From positions 5,468,001 to 5,532,000 of the forward strand of contig NZ_CP035088.1 of NCBI RefSeq assembly GCF_004786035.1: a stretch of DNA of 64,000 bases, in the 5' to 3' direction. This document shows positions 20,944 through 30,041 of the stretch, in pieces. This DNA comes from Pseudomonas viciae (GTDB lineage Bacteria > Pseudomonadota > Gammaproteobacteria > Pseudomonadales > Pseudomonadaceae). The notes beneath the pieces were generated by a model. That model searched no databases. It saw only the letters and a program-made list of their open reading frames with translations, and was not told the DNA's origin. Position 1 is the stretch's first letter. Every line of letters starts with the position of its first letter. The translations under genes were made by a program, and so were the position numbers.

Positions 20944-21396
20944 CTACTGCTTCCAGCGACCCGCCGCCGCATGATCACTGTCGCGCCCTTCCACCCAGCG
21001 CGGGCCGTCGGCGGTGTTTTCCTTCTTCCAGAACGGCGCGCGGGTCTTGAGGTAGTCCATGACAAAGGCGCAGGCGTCGAATGCCGCCTGGCGATGGGCA
21101 CTGGCGGCCGCGACAAAGACGATCGGTTCGCCCGGTTCCAGGGCACCGATGCGGTGCAGCACCTCCAGCTTGAGCAGCGGCCAGCGCTGCTCGGCCTCGG
21201 TGGCGATCTTGCCCAGGGCCTTTTCGGTCATGCCCGGGTAGTGCTCCAGAAACATCCCGGATACCTCGAGACCGTCATTGAAGTCACGCACGTAGCCGAC
21301 AAAACTCACCACCGCCCCCACACCGACATTGGCCGCGTGCATCGCGTTGACTTCGGCACCCGGGTCGAATGGCTCGGCCTGCACACGAATAGCCAT
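20944..21396 (-). CDS. moaE: Molybdopterin synthase catalytic subunit MoaE
   Basis: The 150-residue large subunit of molybdopterin synthase, which inserts two sulfurs into precursor Z (cyclic pyranopterin monophosphate). Family features are GAVVSFVGYVRDFNDG near residue 27, LEHYPGMTEKAL, and HRIGALEPGEPIVFVAAASAHR with the catalytic-region Arg and His. APFWKKE is the usual Lys-containing active-site segment near the C-terminus. It acts as a heterotetramer with MoaD, encoded three bases upstream. It is last in the moaCDE operon. Confidence 0.94.
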   Translation of the reverse strand: MAIRVQAEPFDPGAEVNAMHAANVGVGAVVSFVGYVRDFNDGLEVSGMFLEHYPGMTEKALGKIATEAEQRWPLLKLEVLHRIGALEPGEPIVFVAAASAHRQAAFDACAFVMDYLKTRAPFWKKENTADGPRWVEGRDSDHAAAGRWKQ

Positions 21397-21399
21397 GGT

Positions 21400-21642
21400 T
21401 CAGCCTCCGGTCACGGTGGGAAAGAACGCCACTTCGTCGCCATCCACCAGCGGCTCGTCGAGCTGGCACAGGTCTTCGTTGCGAGCGCACATCAGGTTTT
21501 GCTCGCTCAGCACCTCGGCACCGTCACGTTGAGCGAGCAGCGCGCGCACGTCGTCAACCGTGGCGAAATCACCTTCCACCTTTACCGAATCCACCCCAAG
21601 CGCTTCCCGGTAACGGGCAAAGAACTTCACCGTGATTTTCAT
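21400..21642 (-). CDS. moaD: Molybdopterin synthase sulfur-carrier subunit MoaD
   Basis: An 80-residue ubiquitin-like sulfur carrier that starts [18 protein letters not shown] and ends in the required Gly-Gly (FFPTVTGG), which MoeB adenylates and which then carries thiocarboxylate sulfur. ATG 21642 overlaps the moaC stop (ATGA); the longer open frame to 21735 has no support. Length is the family norm. It is coupled to moaC upstream and moaE downstream. Confidence 0.93.
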   Translation of the reverse strand: MKITVKFFARYREALGVDSVKVEGDFATVDDVRALLAQRDGAEVLSEQNLMCARNEDLCQLDEPLVDGDEVAFFPTVTGG

Positions 21643-22112
21643 TGTGCATCCGCCTGGAAATGGCCGCTCTTGCCGCCGAGCTTTTCCAACACCCGCACGC
21701 CTTCGATGGTCATGCCCCGATCCACGGCCTTGCACATGTCATAGATGGTCAGCGCGGCAACGCTGGCGGCGGTCAGTGCTTCCATCTCCACGCCGGTCTG
21801 CCCCGACAGCTTGCAACGGGCAACGATGCGCACCCGGTCCTCGCCTTCGGCATTGAGCTCGACCTTGACGCTGGTGAGCATCAACGGATGACAGAGCGGG
21901 ATCAGATCACTGGTTTTTTTCGCGGCTTGAATGCCGGCAATGCGCGCAACAGCGAACACATCGCCCTTGGGATGGCCGCCGCTGACGATCATCTGCAGCG
22001 TGTCGGGCAACATGCGCACAAAGGCTTCGGCCGTGGCTTCACGGAACGTCACGGCCTTGTCGGTCACGTCGACCATGTTGGCGCGACCTTGGGAATCGAG
22101 ATGAGTCAGCAC
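21639..22112 (-). CDS. moaC: Cyclic pyranopterin monophosphate synthase MoaC
   Basis: A 157-residue enzyme that converts the MoaA product to cyclic pyranopterin monophosphate, the second half of the first step of molybdenum cofactor synthesis. It shows [37 protein letters not shown] and the active-site region [19 protein letters not shown] with its catalytic Lys. It is first in moaCDE on the minus strand; moaA is not in the window. [16 protein letters not shown] is the usual N-terminus, so the start at 22112 is firm. Confidence 0.95.
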   Translation of the reverse strand: MLTHLDSQGRANMVDVTDKAVTFREATAEAFVRMLPDTLQMIVSGGHPKGDVFAVARIAGIQAAKKTSDLIPLCHPLMLTSVKVELNAEGEDRVRIVARCKLSGQTGVEMEALTAASVAALTIYDMCKAVDRGMTIEGVRVLEKLGGKSGHFQADAQ

Positions 22113-22223
22113 AGGGTTACTCCTGATCGGGAGTGTCGATTGTAAACCTGTGGGTCAGATTCCGGCAGGGCTGATTGTCGCACCTGTGTGGGGGCCGGTA
22201 ACTTCCCAAACAACAAATCCTCT

Positions 22224-22312
22224 TGTGGGAGCGGGCTTGTTCGCGAAGGCGGCGTATCAGCTACAAATATGCTGTCTGACACGCCGCCTTCGCGAGCAAG
22301 CCCGCTCCCACA
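22224..22312. repeat. REP doublet (REPIN-like)
   Basis: TGTGGGAGCGGGCTTGTTCGCGAAGGCGGC and the inverted copy ending CCCGCTCCCACA, with a loop of about 30 bases. It lies between the phoH terminator and the moaC promoter. Confidence 0.9.
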
Positions 22313-22332
22313 GGTTTTTTTCGTACATCCAT

Positions 22333-22363
22333 AAAAAACCGGGCGACCCTTTGGTCGCCCGGT
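22333..22363 (-). terminator. Terminator of the PhoH-family gene
   Basis: ACCGGGCGACC / GGTCGCCCGGT arms (11 bp) with a four-base loop. On the minus strand they are followed by six T residues. Confidence 0.9.
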
Positions 22364-22373
22364 CTGGGTGGGG

Positions 22374-23768
22374 TTACAGATGCGATTCGGCGTATTCGGC
22401 CAGAATCGAGCGCGGTACGCCCTGCAGGGTGATGTGGACCCCGTTGGGGAAATCCTTGAAGCGTTCGGTCAGGTAAGTCAGCCCGGAGCTGGTCGCGGAC
22501 AGGTAAGGGGTGTCGATCTGCGCCAGGTTACCCAGGCACACCACTTTAGAACCGGCGCCGGCACGGGTGATGATGGTTTTCATCTGGTGCGGGGTGAGGT
22601 TCTGGCATTCGTCGATCAGGATCAGGCTCTGCTGGAAGCTGCGGCCTCGAATGTAGTTGAGGGATTTGAACTGCAACGGCACTTTGCTGAGGATGTAGTC
22701 GACGCTGCCATGGGTGCTTTCGTCATCCATGTGCAAGGCTTCGAGGTTGTCGGTGATGGCGCCCAGCCAAGGTTCCATTTTTTCCGCTTCGGTGCCGGGC
22801 AGGAAGCCGATTTCCTGGTCCAGGCCCTGCACGCTGCGGGTCGCGATAATGCGCCGGTAGCGCTTGCTGACCATGGTCTGCTCGATGGCGGCGGCCAGGG
22901 CCAGGATGGTCTTGCCGGAACCGGCGGCGCCGGACAGGTTGACCAGGTGGATATCCGGGTCGAGCAAGGCGAACAGGGCCAGGCTCTGGTAGATGTCACG
23001 CGGCTTGAGGCCCCAGGCTTCCTGATGCAGCAAGGGCTCCTGGTGCAGGTCGAGGATCAGCAGCTTGTCGACGTGGATTTCCTTGATCCAGCCGACGAAT
23101 CCTTGTTCGTCGATGATGAACTCGTTGATGTGCACCGCTGGCAGGTTGTCGATCAGTTGCACCTGGTGCCAGGTGCGGCCATGGTCCTGGCGGGTTTCAA
23201 CCTTGCTCACACGGTCCCAGAAGGAGCCGGTCATGTTGTGGTAGCCGTTGGGCAACAGCGAGACATCGTCGACCAGTTGGTCGGTGCTGTAGTCCTCCGC
23301 CGCGATCCCGCAAGCGCGGGCCTTGAGGCGCATGTTGATGTCTTTGGTCACCAGCACCACGGCCTGATCCTTGTTGCGCGCGTGCAGGTCGATCAACTGG
23401 TTGATGATGATGTTGTCGTTCAGGTGTTCCGGCAGCACCAGGTTGGGTTCGGTGCGTTTGCTCATCAGGATCGAGAGCAGGCCCTTGGGTCCACTTTTGC
23501 CACGCTGGATCGACACCCCGAGTTCAACGTCCTCGGGAGAGGCATCGCCCAGGGTTTTGTCGATCAGGCGGATCGCCTGCCGGCATTCGGCGGCGACGCT
23601 ATGGTGCCCGCTCTTGAGCTTGTCCAGCTCCTCAAGCACGGTCATCGGGATGGCAACGTGGTGTTCTTCGAAGTTCAGCAGTGCGTTTGGATCGTGGATC
23701 AATACGTTGGTATCGAGTACATAGAGGATTGGCTGGTTGGAGGAAGGGCTACGTCCGTGGTCATCCAT
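22374..23768 (-). CDS. PhoH-family protein, PIN-domain RNase fused to an ATPase
   Basis: A 464-residue PhoH2-type protein. The N-terminal PIN domain (ILYVLDTNVLIHDPNAL with acidic D19, then TVLEELDKLK and a later TKDINMRLKA) is a metal-dependent RNase fold. The C-terminal half is the PhoH ATPase, with Walker A GAAGSGKT at 280-287 and Walker B LILIDECQN near 387. Proteins of this architecture are described as RNA helicase/RNase combinations. Unlike the VapBC-linked PhoH2 of actinobacteria, no antitoxin gene precedes it. The unit appears monocistronic, with its own terminator. Confidence 0.9.
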   Translation of the reverse strand: MDDHGRSPSSNQPILYVLDTNVLIHDPNALLNFEEHHVAIPMTVLEELDKLKSGHHSVAAECRQAIRLIDKTLGDASPEDVELGVSIQRGKSGPKGLLSILMSKRTEPNLVLPEHLNDNIIINQLIDLHARNKDQAVVLVTKDINMRLKARACGIAAEDYSTDQLVDDVSLLPNGYHNMTGSFWDRVSKVETRQDHGRTWHQVQLIDNLPAVHINEFIIDEQGFVGWIKEIHVDKLLILDLHQEPLLHQEAWGLKPRDIYQSLALFALLDPDIHLVNLSGAAGSGKTILALAAAIEQTMVSKRYRRIIATRSVQGLDQEIGFLPGTEAEKMEPWLGAITDNLEALHMDDESTHGSVDYILSKVPLQFKSLNYIRGRSFQQSLILIDECQNLTPHQMKTIITRAGAGSKVVCLGNLAQIDTPYLSATSSGLTYLTERFKDFPNGVHITLQGVPRSILAEYAESHL

Positions 23769-24104
23769 ACTCGGTCACCTATGTGGGGGCCATTCGACGC
23801 AATACCGTGACAGTGCTGCGCCTCGAAGTAGCCACCGAATTCACCCGCGAGGATTCAGGTGAACTGCACACAATCTGGGTCTTGGAAGACGCCACCTGTG
23901 TTGCAGGTTTCGGCGGTCTGTCTTCTTGATACTCCAAAAACCATGACAGGAAAAAGTACTTTGACGTTTTTTTGAAGTTTATTTTTCAGAGTGACGAATA
24001 ACCCTTGGCGTACCGCCGTCGCACCGTTAAAGTCGGAAGTCCGGTCATCATGAATGTATGCCGATTTTTCCTTCCTCCCCAGTGTTTACGGGCCTTTCGC
24101 GACA
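23769..24104. promoter_or_regulatory. Intergenic region upstream of the PhoH-family gene
   Basis: This gap of 336 bases must hold the phoH-family promoter. The part 23935-23990 is clearly AT-rich (TTTTTTTGAAGTTTATTTTTCAG). No convincing gene or strong hairpin was seen; the short frames have no protein-like composition. Confidence 0.4.
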
Positions 24105-25244
24105 TCAGCGAAACGCGTCCTGACAATCCTCCCAACCGATCCCGCTTTGCGCCGTTTGCGTGATGAGCCAGGGCATCGCTGTTTTCACCGCATCCTGCTT
24201 GGCGTTGAAGTTGATCACCCCGTGGCGCCACAACAGCATCAGTGTCAGCGCGCGCTGGGCGCTTTGCTCGGGTTTGAGCCGACTATTACTATCCTGGGGA
24301 TCGATATCCCACAGTGCCACTTGCAGGCCCTGGTTCCTGAAAAACGATTGGGCATCGCCACGGCGCTGGCCCTGGGGTGGGCGGAACAGCGGCACATAAT
24401 TCTCCGGCAACTTCCCCTTGACCAGCTCGACGCTGCGCCTTACCGAATCCTGCCAGTCTTGCCAATGACTGTGGGAGCGAAACTCCCAACCCTGCACCCC
24501 CACGCACTGGCCTGAATACAGCGTTTGGAGGCTGTTGACGGAGCGATCCGCCAGGCGTGTCTGGATGTCCTTGCCCAGCACAAAAAAGGTGCCACTCATG
24601 TTCGACTTGCGCAGATACTCGGTCAGCCACGGCGTATGGTCCGGCACGACGTTGGCCCCGCTGTCGAAGGTCAGCAGGAACATGCGGTCGTTCATGTCGT
24701 CGCCGTTGCGCTCGTAGTCGCCGAAACGTTCGATTTCACTACTGGTCTGCGGAAACAGCGCGGCCTTGCGCAGCAATTCATCGCGGTATTGGGTGTGGAA
24801 GATCCGGCTCGGCTCGGCCCACTTGATGTAATAGGAGTTGTCGTCAAGCTGGAATCTGCCTGCCTCTTCGCGCAGGGTGGCCATGTTCTCCACCAGGTAA
24901 CAGAAAGAAGCATCCTGATCACAGCTGCGCTGGGCGAAGTTGTAGTTGCTCAGCAAGCGCTGCCACAGCCGCGCGCGAAGGGTATCGATCGCCGCCATAT
25001 TGACCGTGCGCAGCCCCAGGTACCGCTTGAGGGCGATTTCGTCCATGGCATCGGTGTCCAGCAAGACTCGCGCAAACATCAGGATCTCGGCCCGCGAAGC
25101 CACGTCGAACAGGGTCGGGTTGCTGAGTTGCTCCGGCCAGGTACTGCGGTCCAGGCTGGCGACGTCGTTGGGCGCGGCAACGGCGCCGAGGCTCAACAGC
25201 CAGGCCGATAACAAAAGGACGATACGCAAAAGGAATGTCTCCAT
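24105..25244 (-). CDS. Exported polysaccharide-deacetylase-like protein with a degenerate CE4 site
   Basis: A 379-residue protein with a signal peptide (METFLLRIVLLLSAWLLSLGAVAA, cut near 24). It has a helical N-terminal region with a Cys pair (C108, C115) and a C-terminal NodB-like domain from about 185. Motif 1 reads LTFDSGAN (D194, S195) instead of TFDDG, so the metal-binding second Asp is lost. Motif 2 has H258-S259 but Q262 where the second His should be. RPPQG (R288) and LWDID are kept. It may bind rather than deacetylate glycan. It is not cotranscribed with the alginate genes, which lie about 2 kb away. The cut site and fold are inferred from pattern. Confidence 0.75.
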   Translation of the reverse strand: METFLLRIVLLLSAWLLSLGAVAAPNDVASLDRSTWPEQLSNPTLFDVASRAEILMFARVLLDTDAMDEIALKRYLGLRTVNMAAIDTLRARLWQRLLSNYNFAQRSCDQDASFCYLVENMATLREEAGRFQLDDNSYYIKWAEPSRIFHTQYRDELLRKAALFPQTSSEIERFGDYERNGDDMNDRMFLLTFDSGANVVPDHTPWLTEYLRKSNMSGTFFVLGKDIQTRLADRSVNSLQTLYSGQCVGVQGWEFRSHSHWQDWQDSVRRSVELVKGKLPENYVPLFRPPQGQRRGDAQSFFRNQGLQVALWDIDPQDSNSRLKPEQSAQRALTLMLLWRHGVINFNAKQDAVKTAMPWLITQTAQSGIGWEDCQDAFR

Positions 25245-25337
25245 AACGAAACCCGCGCGGCATCATAGCTGATCCAGGCACAAGACCCGCCTGCGAATGC
25301 CTCGTGGCAAATGCGCGACTGTGGCTAAAGGGTTTCT

Positions 25338-25365
25338 GTGGCGAGGGAGCTCGCTCCCTCGTCAC
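25338..25365. repeat. REP-like palindrome, second class (GCGAGGGAGC)
   Basis: GTGGCGAGGGAGC / GCTCCCTCGTCAC pair almost perfectly with a two-base loop. The core GCGAGGGAGC differs from the GGGAGCGGGC core of the other copies, so it looks like a separate REP class. Confidence 0.75.
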
Positions 25366-25515
25366 AAAAGCGCCCGCCCTATAGCCCTATAAAGCACTCG
25401 CCGTACGGGTATAGCTCGTGCAACGCCCGCCACCACCGATCACCTATCGCCCCAATAGCTGGAGTCCACCCAAACAACCCCCTAGAATCGCGGCACCTTT
25501 GAAGGAGACGATTGC

Positions 25516-26295
25516 ATGCTGATGGTGATTTCCCCCGCCAAGACCCTCGATTACGAAACACCGCCGGCCACCGAGCGTTTTACCCAGCCGCAATACCTGG
25601 ACCACTCCCAGGCGCTGGTCGAACAACTACGTGAGCTCTCGCCGGCACAAATCAGCGAACTGATGCACGTCTCTGACAAGATCGGCGGCCTCAATGCCGC
25701 GCGGTTCGGCAGCTGGACGCCAGCGTTCACCCCAGCCAACGCCAAACAGGCCCTGCTGGCCTTCAAGGGTGATGTGTACACCGGCCTTGATGCACAAAGC
25801 TTTGACGAAGCTGATTTCGATTACGCCCAACAGCACCTGCGCATGCTCTCCGGCCTTTATGGCTTGCTGCGCCCGCTGGACCTGATGCAACCCTATCGCC
25901 TGGAAATGGGCACGAAGTTGGCCAATGCCCGGGGCAAGGACCTGTATGCCTTCTGGGGAACGCGGATCAGCGAATGGCTGAATGAAGCCCTGGCTGACCA
26001 GGGCGATGACGTGTTGTTGAACCTGGCTTCCAATGAGTACTTCTCGGCGGTCAAGCGCAGCGCACTGAAAGCGCGCGTCATTGATACCGAATTCAAGGAC
26101 CTGAAGAACGGCCAGTACAAGATCATCAGCTTTTACGCCAAGAAGGCCCGGGGCTTGATGAGTCGCTTCGTGATCCAGGAACGTATCGACGATCCTGCGG
26201 CACTCAAACAGTTCGACGTGCAGGGCTACCGCTTCAACGCCCAACAGTCGACCCCGGAAAAACTGGTTTTCCTGCGCGACCACGCCCCTGAATAA
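25516..26295 (+). CDS. yaaA: Peroxide stress protein YaaA
   Basis: A 259-residue YaaA/DUF328 protein. In E. coli YaaA lowers free intracellular iron during peroxide stress and so limits Fenton damage. The start [14 protein letters not shown] is diagnostic. Further conserved blocks are [34 protein letters not shown] and [11 protein letters not shown] with [15 protein letters not shown] precedes the ATG by about eight bases. The gene is monocistronic; a GC hairpin without a T tract follows at 26312-26328. It lies upstream of the long algD promoter region, in the same direction. Confidence 0.92.
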   Translation: MLMVISPAKTLDYETPPATERFTQPQYLDHSQALVEQLRELSPAQISELMHVSDKIGGLNAARFGSWTPAFTPANAKQALLAFKGDVYTGLDAQSFDEADFDYAQQHLRMLSGLYGLLRPLDLMQPYRLEMGTKLANARGKDLYAFWGTRISEWLNEALADQGDDVLLNLASNEYFSAVKRSALKARVIDTEFKDLKNGQYKIISFYAKKARGLMSRFVIQERIDDPAALKQFDVQGYRFNAQQSTPEKLVFLRDHAPE

Positions 26296-27106
26296 TGCAC
26301 CCCTTTATATCGCCCCCTGATCGGGGGCTTCGATTGAACTCGAACCTGTCATCCAACTTACCCCACCACTTCGCCAGTTCCATGGCGCCAATAAATCACC
26401 CCTCCCCCTCGCTAACTTTTTTTTCACTCGACACTCGTCAGTTTTTTGCGTAGTGGCACCAATTTTTTTCGCCAGTAGTGGCAAAAAAACATCCAGCCGA
26501 CCTAACTCCCCATTTATAAAGGCCAAAATGGCAAGTGCCATCATATTGAGAGCAGTGCCATCTTTCATAATATTTCGAAAAATTTCGAAAATCGCGATGA
26601 GCGGATCGGAACTATGTGAAATTGCACGGCTCATACCACCCGTAACGATTCTCACGGAGCGTGTAAGAGATGACTTACATAGGCCGTCGATCCAAGTAAC
26701 CAAGTTGTCATGGCAATTTAGTGAAACGGTCGCCTATTTGGATCCATCTTATGAAGGACAGGAGATAACGCACCATTACTATCCCCTACAAGGCCAAGGC
26801 TGCGCCCCTATAACGTGCTCACCCGAGCACACAAGCTTCTGATTTTGTGGGCTTTTTGCCAGGGATCAGGGGTAAAGGATTTTTTGCACGAGTGTTCTCG
26901 ATAATGAGGACTGGCTGCATAACAGGGCAGGTCATAACAACTAGGCCGCTTTGCGCACAACTTGAGTGCACTTATTTAGACACTCGGAACTTAGTATGCC
27001 TGCACACGGCACTGTGGCGCCTGCATTCCACACTTCCGAGTGCTCGATGACCGCTGAACACTATTAACTCCGGCCATTTATTGGCATGAAAACAGAGGTA
27101 AATGCG
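26296..27106 (+). promoter_or_regulatory. Long AT-rich upstream region of algD
   Basis: This gap of 811 bases is much richer in A and T than its surroundings. Seen in it: a direct repeat GTAGTGGCA (26450-26458 and 26475-26483); a palindrome TGGCA-AG-TGCCA at 26529-26540; another TGCCA at 26556-26560; and a hairpin GTGCTC-ACCC-GAGCAC at 26815-26830. Two sequences resemble the -35 box of AlgU (sigma-22) promoters: GAACTA at 26609 with TCATA 16 bases on, and GAACTT at 26987, which lacks a good -10. In P. aeruginosa the algD promoter needs AlgU, AlgR, AlgB and AmrZ bound far upstream. The region fits that kind of control, but no specific site is proven. Two frames of about 130 codons in it do not look like proteins. 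Confidence 0.55.
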
Positions 27107-28423
27107 ATGCGCATTAGCATATTTGGTTTGGGTTACGTCGGTGCAGTATGTGCCGGTTGCCTGTCTGCACGGGGCCATGATGTAGTTGGCGTAGATGTCG
27201 CCAAAGACAAAATCGACATGATCAACGCCGGTAAATCGCCGATCGTTGAACCGGGTCTTGGCGAGTTGCTGGCTCAAGGTATCGAAACAGGCCGCCTGCG
27301 CGGCACCACCAACTTCGCCGAAGCCATTCGCGATACTGACCTGTCGATGATTTGCGTCGGTACTCCGAGTAAGAAGAACGGCGATCTGGAACTGAACTAT
27401 ATCGAAGCCGTGTGCCGCGAGATCGGTTTTGTCCTGCGTGACAAGACGACCCGCCACACCATCGTGGTTCGCAGCACCGTACTGCCAGGTACCGTGGCAA
27501 ACGTGGTCATCCCGATCCTCGAAGACTGCTCCGGCAAGAAGGCCGGCGTTGATTTCGGTGTCGCGGTCAACCCTGAGTTCCTGCGCGAAAGCACCGCGAT
27601 CAAAGACTACGATCAACCGCCAATGACCGTGATCGGCGAGTTCGACAAAGCCTCTGGCGACGTTCTGCAATCGCTGTACGAAGAGCTCGATGCGCCGATC
27701 ATCCGCAAGGACATCGCCGTCGCTGAAATGATCAAGTACACCTGCAACGTATGGCACGCCACCAAGGTGACCTTCGCCAACGAGATCGGCAACATCGCCA
27801 AGGCCGTCGGCGTCGATGGTCGTGTCGTGATGGACGTGGTCTGCCAGGACAAGGCCCTGAACCTGTCCCAGTACTACATGCGCCCTGGCTTCGCCTTCGG
27901 CGGCTCGTGCCTGCCCAAGGACGTCCGCGCCCTGACCTACCGCGCCAGTTCCCTGGACGTGGAAGCGCCACTGCTCAACTCGCTGATGCGCAGTAACGAA
28001 TCCCAGGTGCAGAACGCCTTCGACATCGTTTCCAGCCATGACAAGCGCAAGGTCGCCCTGCTGGGCCTGAGCTTCAAGGCCGGCACCGACGACCTGCGCG
28101 AGAGCCCGCTGGTAGAACTGGCGGAAATGCTGATCGGCAAGGGTTTCGAGCTGAAAATCTACGACAGCAACGTCGAATACGCCCGCGTCCACGGCGCGAA
28201 CAAGGACTACATCGAGTCGAAGATCCCTCACGTCTCGTCCTTGCTCAACTCCGATTTCGACGCAGTGATCGATAGCTCCGACATCATCATCCTGGGCAAC
28301 CGCGATGAGAAGTTCCGCGCACTGACCGAGAACGTACCGGAAGGCAAGCAGGTCATCGACCTGGTTGGCTTCATGTCCAAGGCCACCTCCGCGAGTGGCC
28401 GGACCGAAGGCATCTGCTGGTAA
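27107..28423 (+). CDS. algD: GDP-mannose 6-dehydrogenase AlgD
   Basis: The committed enzyme of alginate synthesis. It oxidises GDP-mannose to GDP-mannuronate with two NAD+ in the cytoplasm. The 438-residue product starts MRISIFGLGYVGAVCAGCL with the Rossmann glycines. The catalytic cysteine is in FGGSCLPKDVRAL, and the sugar-nucleotide dehydrogenase C-domain follows (LLGLSFKAGTDDLRESP). ATG 27107 has GAGG nine bases upstream and matches the P. aeruginosa start; 27086 in frame is rejected. It is first gene of the operon, and its expression sets alginate flux. A strong hairpin follows the stop. Confidence 0.97.
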   Translation: MRISIFGLGYVGAVCAGCLSARGHDVVGVDVAKDKIDMINAGKSPIVEPGLGELLAQGIETGRLRGTTNFAEAIRDTDLSMICVGTPSKKNGDLELNYIEAVCREIGFVLRDKTTRHTIVVRSTVLPGTVANVVIPILEDCSGKKAGVDFGVAVNPEFLRESTAIKDYDQPPMTVIGEFDKASGDVLQSLYEELDAPIIRKDIAVAEMIKYTCNVWHATKVTFANEIGNIAKAVGVDGRVVMDVVCQDKALNLSQYYMRPGFAFGGSCLPKDVRALTYRASSLDVEAPLLNSLMRSNESQVQNAFDIVSSHDKRKVALLGLSFKAGTDDLRESPLVELAEMLIGKGFELKIYDSNVEYARVHGANKDYIESKIPHVSSLLNSDFDAVIDSSDIIILGNRDEKFRALTENVPEGKQVIDLVGFMSKATSASGRTEGICW

Positions 28424-28431
28424 GTCTGTTT

Positions 28432-28457
28432 GCCGGTCGGGTTCGCGCCCGGCCGGC
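28432..28457 (+). promoter_or_regulatory. Strong hairpin between algD and alg8
   Basis: Ten-base arms GCCGGTCGGG / CCCGGCCGGC (one G-U pair) with loop TTCGCG, starting eight bases after the algD stop. There is no T tract, so it is more likely an mRNA-stability or attenuation element than a full terminator. Confidence 0.6.
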
Positions 28458-28515
28458 CTTTCGCCTGCCTTAACCCATCGGGCCGCCCACAAGGCCCGCC
28501 CGAGAATAGAGACGG

Positions 28516-30006
28516 ATGCAGATTATGCACAGGCTAAAGCACGGCCTGCTTCAGGCCGCCGGTTGGCTGTTTTACTTGATTTTATTGATGGGCATCGCCA
28601 TGGCGTTGCCTGCGTCCACGTTCGACTCCGAATCCAAGGATTTCATCTTCCTGATCGGCGCCGTGGGCATCTGGCGTTACTCCATGGGAGCGACGCATTT
28701 CGTGCGCGGCATGATCTTCCTGTACATCGTCTACCCTCACCTGCGCCGCAAGGTACGCAAGCTGGGCAAGGCGGCGGATCCGTCCCACGTGTACCTGATG
28801 GTCACCAGCTTTCGAATCGACGCGCTGACCACCGCCCAGGTCTACAGCTCGGTGATTCGCGAAGCCATCGACTGCGGGCTGCCCACCACTGTGGTCTGCT
28901 CCATCGTGGAAATGTCCGACGAGCTGCTGGTCAAGAGCCTCTGGGCCCGCATGAACCCACCAGAGCGGGTCAAGCTGGACTTCGTGCGCATCCCGGGTAC
29001 TGGCAAGCGTGACGGCCTGGCCTTCGGCTTCCGCGCCATTTCCCGCCACTTGCCGGACGATCGTGCGGTGGTAGCCGTGATCGACGGCGACACCGTGCTC
29101 GCCGAAGGCGTGGTACGCAAGACCGTGCCGTGGTTCCAGTTGTTCGGCAACGTCGGCGGCCTGACCACCAACGAGTTCTGCGAAGTGCGCGGCGGCTACA
29201 TCATGAGCGAATGGCACAAGCTGCGTTTCGCCCAGCGCCATATCAACATGTGCTCCATGGCCTTGTCCAAGCGCGTGTTGACCATGACCGGACGCATGTC
29301 GGTGTTCCGTGCCACCGTGGTGACCAACCCGGACTTCATCGCCGACGTGGAAAGCGACTCGCTGCAACACTGGCGCCTGGGCCGCTTCAAGTTTCTCACC
29401 GGTGATGACAAGTCGAGCTGGTTCAGCCTGATGCGCCTGGGCTACGACACCTTCTACGTGCCCGACGCCGCGATCAACACCGTCGAGCACCCGCCGGAAA
29501 AGAGCTTCATCAAGGCCAGTCGAAAACTGATGTTCCGCTGGTACGGCAACAACCTGCGGCAGAACTCCCGGGCACTAGGCCTGGGCATGAAGCGTCTGGG
29601 CCTGTTTACCTCGGTGGTGCTGTTCGACCAGCGCGTGTCGATGTGGACCTCGCTGCTGGGTCTGACCGTGGCACTGATCGCCAGCTTCAAGTACGGCACC
29701 GCATTCATCCTGGTGTACCTGCTGTGGATCGGCATCACTCGGTTGATCCTGACCTTGTTGCTGTCGTGCTCCGGACACCGGATCGGCCCTGCCTACCCGG
29801 CGATTCTCTATTACAACCAGATCGTCGGTGCACTGGTGAAGATTTACGTGTTCTTCCGCCTCGACCAACAGTCCTGGACTCGCCAGCCCACCCATCTGAC
29901 CCGTGATCTCGCCAGCTTTCAACGTTGGTTCAACACTTGGTCGTCTCGGACCATGACCTTCTCCGCCGGCAGCATTTTTGTCGCCGTGCTGCTGACGATG
30001 GTCTGA
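28516..30006 (+). CDS. alg8: Alginate polymerase, glycosyltransferase Alg8
   Basis: A 496-residue inner-membrane GT2 enzyme that links mannuronate from GDP-ManA into polymannuronate and passes it to the periplasm. Membrane segments lie near residues 14-32 and 43-60, and several more after 380. The cytoplasmic catalytic part has [13 protein letters not shown] (the DxD-type metal site) and [20 protein letters not shown] (the Q..RW-like region). It needs Alg44 bound to c-di-GMP. A second in-frame ATG at 28525 ([13 protein letters not shown]) is equally possible as start. It is separated from algD by 92 bases with a hairpin. Confidence 0.96.
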   Translation: MQIMHRLKHGLLQAAGWLFYLILLMGIAMALPASTFDSESKDFIFLIGAVGIWRYSMGATHFVRGMIFLYIVYPHLRRKVRKLGKAADPSHVYLMVTSFRIDALTTAQVYSSVIREAIDCGLPTTVVCSIVEMSDELLVKSLWARMNPPERVKLDFVRIPGTGKRDGLAFGFRAISRHLPDDRAVVAVIDGDTVLAEGVVRKTVPWFQLFGNVGGLTTNEFCEVRGGYIMSEWHKLRFAQRHINMCSMALSKRVLTMTGRMSVFRATVVTNPDFIADVESDSLQHWRLGRFKFLTGDDKSSWFSLMRLGYDTFYVPDAAINTVEHPPEKSFIKASRKLMFRWYGNNLRQNSRALGLGMKRLGLFTSVVLFDQRVSMWTSLLGLTVALIASFKYGTAFILVYLLWIGITRLILTLLLSCSGHRIGPAYPAILYYNQIVGALVKIYVFFRLDQQSWTRQPTHLTRDLASFQRWFNTWSSRTMTFSAGSIFVAVLLTMV

Positions 30007-30041
30007 CCGGACTTGAATGAATTAACTAGGAAATCGCCCCT

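Noticed and set aside
26305..26842. Two frames of about 130 codons in the algD upstream region (26305-26703 minus, 26453-26842 plus)
   Set aside because: They overlap each other on opposite strands, lack good ribosome sites and show no domain; the DNA is better explained as a regulatory region.
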